Origin: JBAXGE01 sp044344145
GTDB lineage: Bacteria; Planctomycetota; Phycisphaerae; WQYP01
Direction of reading: 5' to 3'
NCBI GenBank assembly: GCA_044344145.1
Contig: JBIJDM010000081.1
Span: forward strand, 1-10,788
DNA: 10,788 nt
The notes beneath the pieces are model-generated. The model was not told the DNA's origin and ran no database searches. It worked only from the letters and a program-made list of their open reading frames with translations. This document shows, piece by piece, positions 1 to 5,673 of the stretch (its first letter is position 1; each line of letters starts with the position of its first letter). Both the position numbers and the translations under genes were made by a program.

Positions 1-1
1 C

Positions 2-1438
2 ATGGGTTACGCAGCAGCAACACGTCAGGCGGAGTTGACTGCGCGGTTGTTGGTGGCGGGTCAGCCGCATGTTTTGCAGTTTCATGATCAACTTGGTCCC
101 GCCGAAAAGCTGGCGTTTGAGGAACAGCTTTTGAGTCTGGATTGGAAGTTGATCAGCAGGCTGATCGAGACGATTGTGCGCAAGCCCAGTCACTTTACGC
201 TGCCGCCCAACGTGCAGCCGGCGAGTTACTTCCCGCATGAACCGACGACGGCGGTTGATGAGGCGAAGTACGATGCGGCCATGGCGCGGGGCGAGCAGTT
301 ACTAAGGCAGGGACGAATTGCGGCGTTTGTCGTGGCCGGGGGCCAGGGGACGCGGCTGGGATGGGAAGGGCCCAAGGGGACGTTCCCGGCAACGCCGATC
401 AAGAAGAAACCATTGTTCCAGTGCTTTGCAGAATATCTGCTGGCGCTGGGGGCACGCTATGGCAAGCCGGTGCCGTTTTACATCATGACCAGTCCGATTA
501 ATGATGCGCCCACGCGGGCGTTTTGGAAAGATAACAATTATTTCGGCATGAATCCGCACTATGTGATGTTTTTCCCACAGGACTCGCTGCCGGCGATTGA
601 TTTTGACGGGCGCGTGTTGCTGGAGCGCAAGGATTCGCTAGCGCTGAGTCCCAACGGGCACGGCGGGAGTTTGCTGGCACTGTACAAATCGGCGGCGATT
701 GATGATATGGCCCGTCGGGGCGTGACGCAGATCAGCTATTTCCAGGTGGACAACCCGATTGTGCGGTGCATTGATCCGCTGTTCATCGGGCTGCATGATC
801 TGGAAGGCGCGCAGATGAGTTCGAAGATGCTGCCCAAGGCGTTCGGCAAGGAAAAGCTGGGGAACTTCTGCATTATTGATGGCAAACTGACGGTGATTGA
901 ATATTCCGACCTGCCCGATGAATTGGCCGAACAGCGGCTGGGCAATGGGCAGTTGCGTTTCCGGGCGGGCAGTATCGCGCTGCATGCGATCCGGCGGGAC
1001 TTTGTGGAGCTAGTGAACGCGCAGGGGTTTGCACTCCCCTACCACCGGGCGGAAAAGAAGGTGCCGTATATTGATCTGACCACGGGGCAGATGGTGAAGC
1101 CGGAAAAGCCCAACGCGGTGAAGATGGAGACGTTTGTGTTTGATGCGCTGCCGCTGACGGATCATTCGATTGTTTTCGAGGCGGACCGGCTGGATGAGTT
1201 CGGGCCGATCAAACAGCCCGAAGGGATTGATTCGGTGGTGAGTAGCCACGAAACCACCACGCGACGGAATGCGATGTGGCTGGAACGGGCGGGGATCAAA
1301 GTGCCGCGGAAGGCCGATGGCACCGCGAATTGCGTGATCGAAATCGCCCCGAGTTTCGCACTGTATCCGGCGGATGTGGCCGCGAAGAAGGATCAGGTGC
1401 CGGAGATTACGCCGGGCGCGGCGATTTATCTGGCGTAA
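2..1438 (+). CDS. UDPGP type 1 (UAP1-like) UTP:sugar-1-phosphate uridylyltransferase
   Basis: Predicted cytosolic nucleotidyltransferase that joins UTP and a sugar-1-phosphate (GlcNAc-1-P or a hexose-1-P) to give a UDP-sugar for cell-envelope or glycan synthesis. The nucleotide-binding signature AGGQGTRLG lies at residues 112-120 and is followed by PKG at 124-126. The uracil-contact loop PNGHGG is at 217-222, and the metal/substrate segment QVDNP at 248-252 contains D250. Further eukaryotic UAP1 hallmarks are EYSD (300-303), KPEKPN plus KMETFVFD (around 366-381) and FGPIK (400-404). Length (478 aa) is close to the family norm of about 450-520. The ATG sits at base 2, so the ribosome-binding site is outside the window and a slightly longer N-terminus cannot be excluded. 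The next gene starts 46 bases downstream on the same strand. Family assignment is firm; the sugar is not settled, because the loop residues differ from both human UAP1 and UDP-glucose pyrophosphorylases as I remember them. Confidence 0.9.
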   Translation: MGYAAATRQAELTARLLVAGQPHVLQFHDQLGPAEKLAFEEQLLSLDWKLISRLIETIVRKPSHFTLPPNVQPASYFPHEPTTAVDEAKYDAAMARGEQLLRQGRIAAFVVAGGQGTRLGWEGPKGTFPATPIKKKPLFQCFAEYLLALGARYGKPVPFYIMTSPINDAPTRAFWKDNNYFGMNPHYVMFFPQDSLPAIDFDGRVLLERKDSLALSPNGHGGSLLALYKSAAIDDMARRGVTQISYFQVDNPIVRCIDPLFIGLHDLEGAQMSSKMLPKAFGKEKLGNFCIIDGKLTVIEYSDLPDELAEQRLGNGQLRFRAGSIALHAIRRDFVELVNAQGFALPYHRAEKKVPYIDLTTGQMVKPEKPNAVKMETFVFDALPLTDHSIVFEADRLDEFGPIKQPEGIDSVVSSHETTTRRNAMWLERAGIKVPRKADGTANCVIEIAPSFALYPADVAAKKDQVPEITPGAAIYLA

Positions 1439-1471
1439 GTAGCACTCAGGTAAGACTTTTACCGACTCATT

Positions 1472-1475
1472 GGAG
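1472..1475 (+). promoter_or_regulatory. Ribosome-binding site GGAG deciding start 1485
   Basis: GGAG lies nine bases before the ATG at 1485. This supports that ATG over the in-frame TTG at 1470, which would have the Shine-Dalgarno element inside its own coding sequence. Confidence 0.6.
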
Positions 1476-1484
1476 CAAAATAAT

Positions 1485-2600
1485 ATGGCCCTGCCCCCGA
1501 AACGTCCGGCATCCCCGATTGCACGTAAACCTGTACCCAAGCCGGTGGGCAAAGCTGCCGGGCGGGATCGGAAAGATAGTTTTGGCCCCCCCGCCCCGCG
1601 CAAGAGCCGGGCGGGTCTGTATGGGGTGCTGATCTCGGTGGGGATTGTGTTGGTGGTAGCGGTGGTGGTGATTTTGAACCTGATTGGCGGATCGCTGTTC
1701 TATACGTGGTTTATTGGCTCCCCCACGGCGGCGGTGGCGGACCCGGCGATATTCCAGCCGATGAAGGTGAGTTTCAAGGTGGATACGCTGGTGACGGTGC
1801 CCAGCGGTAGCGGCGCCGAGGCGACGTATAACAAGATGCTGACGCAGGCGATCACGGCCAGCCATGGCAGTGTGCGCGAATTGCGCGCGGTGGTGAATGA
1901 ACTGCGCGGGAATCCCAAGAATCATCCGGTCTTTGGCCCGGTGGTGGCGCTGGGGCTGGAGGCGGCGAATCAGGGATTGGCGGCGGATTCGGACCTGAGT
2001 CTGCCGGACTATCCGATCGCGCCAACGACGGCGACGACGATGCGGGATGCGATTTACAGTCTGGGCCGGCTGATGACGCTGGCGGCAACGTGGGAAAACA
2101 ACGGGGGAAATAAGGCGGGCGCGGTAGCACTGGATCAGGCGGCCATTCTGATGGGATACCGCTTTTTCAACCAGAGCCGGTATGTGCCGACGAAATCGGC
2201 GGGGATCGGCATCATGAGCGAAGGGATGGCGGGGCTGAAGCGAATTTATGAACGGAACAATGAGACGGACAAGGCCGCAACGATTGGCACCGCGCACCGG
2301 GAAGTGGTGGAGTTGGCGAAGAAATGGATGAGCAAGGAACGGATTGTGCGGATGGCCAAGCCGGAGGCGGGCGATCTGCACGCGCTGGCCACGCGGGATA
2401 TGGACCTGGCCTGGCAGCGGGAAGGGCTGATGTGGCTGGGGGTGGCACAGTGGACGTGTGGGGGCAGTATGCAGCGGTCGGCGATCCAGACGTTCCTGGA
2501 TAAGACCTATCAGGGGAGCACGAGTGCGGAGTTGCGGCAGACGGCGCATGAGGCTTTGACGTTTGTGAAAGAGAAGGTCCGTGATATCCCGACGGATTAA
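1485..2600 (+). CDS. Membrane-anchored protein of unknown function
   Basis: I do not recognise a named family. From the ATG at 1485 the protein is 371 residues. The first ~43 residues are basic and rich in Pro, Lys and Arg, with no acidic stretch. One strongly hydrophobic segment follows at about 44-70 (GLYGVLISVGIVLVV and onward, ending near LFYTWF). The positive-inside rule predicts a short cytoplasmic tail, one membrane span and a ~300-residue extracytoplasmic domain. That domain looks mainly alpha-helical, with Ala/Leu/Met-rich stretches resembling helical repeats, and carries a single Cys near the C-terminus (in AQWTCGG). No protease, kinase or sugar-binding motif is evident. It follows the UDP-sugar pyrophosphorylase by 46 bases without an obvious terminator, so co-transcription is plausible. 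A role in envelope biogenesis is only a guess from this context. The gene itself is well supported by coding length, ribosome-binding site and G-ending codon use like that of its neighbours. Confidence 0.8.
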   Translation: MALPPKRPASPIARKPVPKPVGKAAGRDRKDSFGPPAPRKSRAGLYGVLISVGIVLVVAVVVILNLIGGSLFYTWFIGSPTAAVADPAIFQPMKVSFKVDTLVTVPSGSGAEATYNKMLTQAITASHGSVRELRAVVNELRGNPKNHPVFGPVVALGLEAANQGLAADSDLSLPDYPIAPTTATTMRDAIYSLGRLMTLAATWENNGGNKAGAVALDQAAILMGYRFFNQSRYVPTKSAGIGIMSEGMAGLKRIYERNNETDKAATIGTAHREVVELAKKWMSKERIVRMAKPEAGDLHALATRDMDLAWQREGLMWLGVAQWTCGGSMQRSAIQTFLDKTYQGSTSAELRQTAHEALTFVKEKVRDIPTD

Positions 2601-2623
2601 GGCCGTCTTGACGAGGGATACAG

Positions 2624-2641
2624 CATTCGCTTTAGCGTATG
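2624..2641. other. Short imperfect hairpin after the membrane-protein gene
   Basis: CATTCGC and GCGTATG form a seven-pair stem with one T-T mismatch around a TTTA loop. It lies 24 bases past the stop at 2600. No T-run follows, so it could be a weak terminator, an RNA 3' end or simply chance. Confidence 0.25.
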
Positions 2642-2660
2642 TAGGCCATTATATAATTTG

Positions 2661-2689
2661 TAGACAGAGCGTAACTTCATAAGTAGAAT
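2661..2689 (+). promoter_or_regulatory. Sigma70-like promoter for the response regulator
   Basis: TAGACA (2661-2666) matches the -35 consensus at five of six bases. After exactly 17 bases comes TAGAAT (2684-2689), which matches the -10 consensus at five of six. Transcription would start near 2696, giving a leader of about 117 bases before the ATG at 2813. A perfect TATAAT also occurs at 2652-2657 but has no convincing -35 box at the right distance; it may be an alternative or auxiliary element. Confidence 0.5.
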
Positions 2690-2707
2690 ATGAATGTGCG
2701 ATTGGAG

Positions 2708-2731
2708 AACACATGTCGTTTATAGTGTGTT
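2708..2731. repeat. Inverted repeat in the response-regulator leader
   Basis: AACACA (2708-2713) and TGTGTT (2726-2731) are perfect inverted copies separated by 12 bases. They lie just downstream of the predicted transcription start. The repeat could be an operator half-site pair or a leader hairpin; at six bases per arm, chance is also possible. Confidence 0.25.
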
Positions 2732-2800
2732 ATCACGTTGGTTCATGTGTAGCGAATCGGCGATTTGGGATCAGGAGTTGGAAGCGATAGACATTTTTTC

Positions 2801-2806
2801 AAGGAG
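2801..2806 (+). promoter_or_regulatory. Strong ribosome-binding site AAGGAG deciding start 2813
   Basis: AAGGAG lies six bases before the ATG at 2813, an ideal Shine-Dalgarno arrangement. It rules against the in-frame TTG at 2765 as the start, as does the receiver domain beginning directly at this methionine. Confidence 0.8.
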
Positions 2807-2812
2807 TTTTCC

Positions 2813-3514
2813 ATGGCTGTTTTGGTAATTGAAGATGATGCTCAGGTGCGGCGATTGGTGTGCCGGATGCTGGACCGTAATGGTCTGATCACGGAAGAGG
2901 CCAACGACGCGAAGAGCGGTTTGCGCAAGGCCATGGATTCGGAATACGATATAATCATTCTGGATTTGATGTTGCCGGACCGGGATGGTCTGGAAGTATT
3001 GCGGGATTTGCGCAAGAACGGCAAAGACACGCATGTATTGATTCTGACGAGCAAAGATGATCCGCAGGACCGCGTGGAAGGTTTGGACACGGGGGCGGAC
3101 GATTATCTGATCAAGCCGTTTGTGCCGGAAGAATTGGTGGCCCGCGTGCGGGCGCTGATGCGGCGGCGTTATGGCGTGAAGGACCCGGTGGTGAAGATCG
3201 GCGATCTGGAAGTTGATACGTCCACGCATCTGGTGACGCGCGGCAAGCGGCCGGTGGACCTGACCCCGCGGGAATACAACCTGCTGGAGTATCTGATGCG
3301 GCGCAAGGATAAGCTGGTGACGCGCGATGAGATATGGCATCACCTGTACAGCGCGGAAAACGGCGCCACGAGCAATGTGGTGGATGTGTATATCGGGTAT
3401 CTGCGGCGGAAACTGGAAGCCCGCGGCGAGACCAAGATGATTCATACCCGGCGCGGCGAAGGGTTTATGTTCTCGACAGCGCAGCGGTTCCAGAAGCCCA
3501 AGAAGAAGAAATAA
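2813..3514 (+). CDS. OmpR/PhoB-family response regulator (receiver + winged helix)
   Basis: Cytoplasmic two-component transcription factor of 233 residues, the normal family length. The receiver domain (about 1-118) is complete. It has the acidic pair D8/D9, phospho-acceptor D51 in ILDLMLPDRDG, switch residue T79 in LILTS, Y98, and K101 in LIKPF. The C-terminal winged-helix domain (about 125-221) shows DLTPREYNLLEYL, the recognition-helix stretch NVVDVYIGYLRRKL, and the wing TRRGEGFMF. All are standard for OmpR-type regulators that bind direct repeats as dimers. The protein ends in a lysine-rich tail (KPKKKK) that I would not expect in this family. No histidine kinase is encoded on either side within the window, so its partner must be elsewhere, which makes it an orphan regulator here. 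It has its own promoter region and an intrinsic terminator, so it appears monocistronic. The regulon cannot be told from sequence. Confidence 0.96.
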   Translation: MAVLVIEDDAQVRRLVCRMLDRNGLITEEANDAKSGLRKAMDSEYDIIILDLMLPDRDGLEVLRDLRKNGKDTHVLILTSKDDPQDRVEGLDTGADDYLIKPFVPEELVARVRALMRRRYGVKDPVVKIGDLEVDTSTHLVTRGKRPVDLTPREYNLLEYLMRRKDKLVTRDEIWHHLYSAENGATSNVVDVYIGYLRRKLEARGETKMIHTRRGEGFMFSTAQRFQKPKKKK

Positions 3515-3540
3515 GCCAAGTTAAAAAGCCTGATGTTAAT

Positions 3541-3572
3541 AAAACCCCGCCGGGAAATCGGCGGGGTTTTTT
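3541..3572 (+). terminator. Rho-independent terminator after the response regulator
   Basis: CCCCGCCG (3545-3552) pairs perfectly with CGGCGGGG (3559-3566) around a six-base loop. The right arm is followed by six T residues (3567-3572), and four A residues precede the left arm. The AAAA/TTTT flanks extend the stem, so it could also work on the opposite strand. It lies 27 bases past the stop at 3514 and separates this unit from dnaB. Confidence 0.93.
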
Positions 3573-3701
3573 GTTGGATAACACGGCAAAGGCTGATACA
3601 AACGGGCGCGAAAACCCGCCAATCGGAGTAGATGATTGGTATATCAGGGAGTGGGGATGGAATGTGGGTAACATGGCAATGGAGGTTTATTTATTCTCGG
3701 T

Positions 3702-3730
3702 TTGCATCCTACCGTCTACTCGGGCATGAT
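3702..3730 (+). promoter_or_regulatory. Weak candidate promoter for dnaB
   Basis: TTGCAT (3702-3707), then 17 bases, then CATGAT (3725-3730) has the right spacing. The matches to consensus are only partial (three and four of six). The rest of the 184-base interval between the terminator and dnaB (3573-3756) shows no gene or other clear signal. Confidence 0.22.
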
Positions 3731-3756
3731 TACGTAGTTAATACAAGGCCAGAATT

Positions 3757-5163
3757 ATGACGACCCAACCCAATGATTCCTCCCCCCCGCCGCGGCCGCA
3801 GAGTTCCAAGACGGAGCGGCTGCTGGAACGGCTCCCCCCCACCGATGCCGCCGCGGAAATGGCGTTGATCGGTTCGATGCTGGTGGACCCGGAGATTATC
3901 GGCAATGTGGCGGGGATCGTGTCGGATGAACGGCAGTTTGCCCGGCCGGAGAACGGGTTGCTGTATCGGATTCTGATCGAGCTGTCGCAGAATAACCAGC
4001 CGATTGACGGGTTGCTGGTGACAAGTTATCTGGAGAAGCAGAATCTGCTTTCGGCCAGCGGCGGGTTGACGCATATCGAGGCGTGTTTAAACACGGTGCC
4101 AAGTTCGGCGAACTGGCAGGGGTATGCCGAGATTGTGGTGGAAAAGTCGCTGCTGCGGAACATCATCCGGGCGTGCACGGATACGCTGCAGGATGTGTAT
4201 GACAGCGGTGAGGACGCCAAGCAGATTGTGGACCGGGCGGAGCAGCGGATTTTTGATGTAGCGCAGGAAAAGAACAGCCATGAGGCCGTGGCGCTGAGCA
4301 CGGTGATGGAGCAGATTCAGGAAGTCATAGACAAACAATCGGGGGATCAACATACCGGACTGCCGACAGGATATACGGATCTGGACAATCTGACCTCGGG
4401 GTTCCAGAAGGGGGAAATGCTGATTCTGGCGGCCCGGCCCAGCGTGGGCAAGACGGCGCTGGCGATGAATATTGTGGAAAATGTCGGGATCAACGACCAA
4501 AAGCCGGTGCTGGTATTCAGTCTGGAAATGAGCAGCCAGCAGTTGGCGCAGCGTATGTTGTGCGCCCGCAGTGGCGTGGACGGGCACCGGCTGCGGCGCG
4601 GGATTCTGAGCCGCGAGGAACGCCATGGCTTGGGCGATGCGATGGCGACGCTGTCCACCGGGAAGATTTTTATTGACGACACGCCGAGTATTTCGCTGAT
4701 GGATATCCGCACCAAGGCGCGGCGGATGAAGAAAGAACACGATATCGAGCTGATTGTGATTGACTATCTGCAGTTGGTGGAATCGCCGCGGGCGGAAAAT
4801 CGGCAACAGCAGATCGGGGCCATCAGCCGCGGCATCAAGGCGCTGGCGCGTGAGCTGAATGTGCCGATTCTGGCGCTGAGCCAGTTGAATCGCGCTTCCG
4901 AAAGCGATGGCCGGCTGCCGCGGACGAGTGATCTGCGCGAATCGGGGAGTATCGAACAGGATGCGGATGTGGTGATGCTGCTGCACCGCGAATCGGTGAT
5001 GCACCGCGGGGATGAGGTGTGGAAACAGGCCAATCAGGACAAGCTCAACGAGGCGCTGTTAATTATTGCCAAACAGCGTAACGGGCCGTGCGATACGGTA
5101 AGCTTGACGTTCCTGGAAGGTTCGACGCGGTTTGAGAACCGGGCGAATAATTATGGCGGCTAA
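3757..5163 (+). CDS. dnaB: Replicative DNA helicase DnaB
   Basis: Hexameric ATP-driven 5'-3' helicase that unwinds DNA at the replication fork and recruits primase. The 468-residue length is typical. The helical N-terminal domain covers about 28-130 (AAEMALIGSMLVDPEII is the usual start). A linker of about 150-195 leads to the RecA-like ATPase domain (about 200-465). Motifs seen: GLPTGYTDLD at 201-210; Walker A ARPSVGKT (226-233) with K232; catalytic-type Glu E257 in FSLEMS; Walker B LIVIDYLQL with D336; sensor Gln Q376 in LSQLNR; DLRESGSIEQDAD (392-404); and the KQR segment (439-441) that supplies the inter-subunit arginine finger. There is no intein. A weak AAGG (3745-3748) lies eight bases before the ATG. 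The usual rplI/rpsR neighbours are absent and the gene appears to be its own transcription unit. The first ~25 residues are Pro/Ser-rich and probably disordered. Confidence 0.98.
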   Translation: MTTQPNDSSPPPRPQSSKTERLLERLPPTDAAAEMALIGSMLVDPEIIGNVAGIVSDERQFARPENGLLYRILIELSQNNQPIDGLLVTSYLEKQNLLSASGGLTHIEACLNTVPSSANWQGYAEIVVEKSLLRNIIRACTDTLQDVYDSGEDAKQIVDRAEQRIFDVAQEKNSHEAVALSTVMEQIQEVIDKQSGDQHTGLPTGYTDLDNLTSGFQKGEMLILAARPSVGKTALAMNIVENVGINDQKPVLVFSLEMSSQQLAQRMLCARSGVDGHRLRRGILSREERHGLGDAMATLSTGKIFIDDTPSISLMDIRTKARRMKKEHDIELIVIDYLQLVESPRAENRQQQIGAISRGIKALARELNVPILALSQLNRASESDGRLPRTSDLRESGSIEQDADVVMLLHRESVMHRGDEVWKQANQDKLNEALLIIAKQRNGPCDTVSLTFLEGSTRFENRANNYGG

Positions 5164-5171
5164 GGGATGAG

Positions 5172-5190
5172 GCCGGGATTTCGTCCCGGC
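5172..5190. terminator. GC-rich hairpin at the convergent junction
   Basis: GCCGGGA (5172-5178) pairs perfectly with TCCCGGC (5184-5190) around a five-base loop, in the 48 bases between the stop of dnaB and the stop of the oppositely oriented GNAT gene. There is no T-run on either side, so it is a poor classical terminator, but its position suggests a shared 3'-end structure. CCGGC (5186-5190) can alternatively pair with GCCGG (5200-5204). Confidence 0.4.
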
Positions 5191-5211
5191 GGTAGATATG
5201 CCGGCGCAAAC

Positions 5212-5673
5212 TCAAGGCAGGCGAATACTCATCAGATTGCGTTCTTCCGGCGTAAAGCCAAAGGCTTTATAAACCCCCGCAGCGCGGAGATTGCTGCGTT
5301 CGACTTCCAGCCTTAGGCAACAGGCTTGTACTTGCTGGCAACGGCTGTGCGCAAAGGCCAATGCCGCACGGCCCAGACCACAGCCCCGGGCTTCGGGACG
5401 AAGATAGAGTTGGTCCAGCACGATAATCTGGCCGCCAAATTCCAAACTGAAATAGTAGATCAGCACCATATAACCCACGGCAACGCCGGCGCGGGTCAGC
5501 AGATAGACTTCACCGGCGGGGTTGGGTTCGAGAAGCTGCGCCAAGGCGGAGGGCTGTACCTGCGGGTCGTAGCGCAGATGATCGAAGGCGTAATACTCCG
5601 CCATAAACTGCGCCACGACGTCCTGATCCGCAGGCGTGGCCCGCTGTACGGCAACATCCGATGCCGGGGTCAT
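5212..5673 (-). CDS. GNAT-family N-acetyltransferase
   Basis: Small soluble acyl-CoA-dependent acyltransferase of 153 residues, the usual length for a single GNAT fold. It opens with the typical beta1-alpha1 region (VAVQRATPADQDVVAQFM). Strand beta4 (IIVLDQLYLRP, about 83-93) leads into the acetyl-CoA pyrophosphate loop R96-G97-C98-G99-L100-G101, which is motif A (R/Q-x-x-G-x-G/A). The C-terminal part (LRLEVERSNLRAAGVYKAFGFTPEERNLMSIRL) is the classic motif B, with N128 and the YKAFGF turn. The ATG overlaps the stop of the upstream oxidoreductase in an ATGA arrangement with no strong Shine-Dalgarno, so translation is probably coupled. The acceptor substrate is unknown; a small amine or a protein N-terminus are the family's usual options. 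The tight link to an enzyme that makes aryl-acetyl-CoA raises the idea of an unusual acyl donor, which is speculation. Confidence 0.93.
   Translation of the reverse strand: MTPASDVAVQRATPADQDVVAQFMAEYYAFDHLRYDPQVQPSALAQLLEPNPAGEVYLLTRAGVAVGYMVLIYYFSLEFGGQIIVLDQLYLRPEARGCGLGRAALAFAHSRCQQVQACCLRLEVERSNLRAAGVYKAFGFTPEERNLMSIRLP

Noticed and set aside
1467..2549. 360-codon open frame on the - strand opposite the membrane-protein gene
   Set aside because: Its translation is dominated by Arg, His, Pro and Gln with no fold-like pattern. It is the mirror of GC-rich codons on the + strand, where the real gene has a ribosome-binding site and a membrane span.
2771..3445. 224-codon open frame on the - strand opposite the response regulator
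   Set aside because: The sense strand encodes a complete receiver and winged-helix protein; the antisense frame is His/Gln/Ile-rich with no recognisable domain.
3334..3729. 131-codon + strand frame running through the terminator
   Set aside because: Most of it overlaps the response-regulator C-terminus in another frame, and it reads across a strong intrinsic terminator.
4087..5004. 305-codon open frame on the - strand inside dnaB
   Set aside because: Antisense to highly conserved helicase motifs, His/Arg/Gln-rich, and has no supporting start signal.
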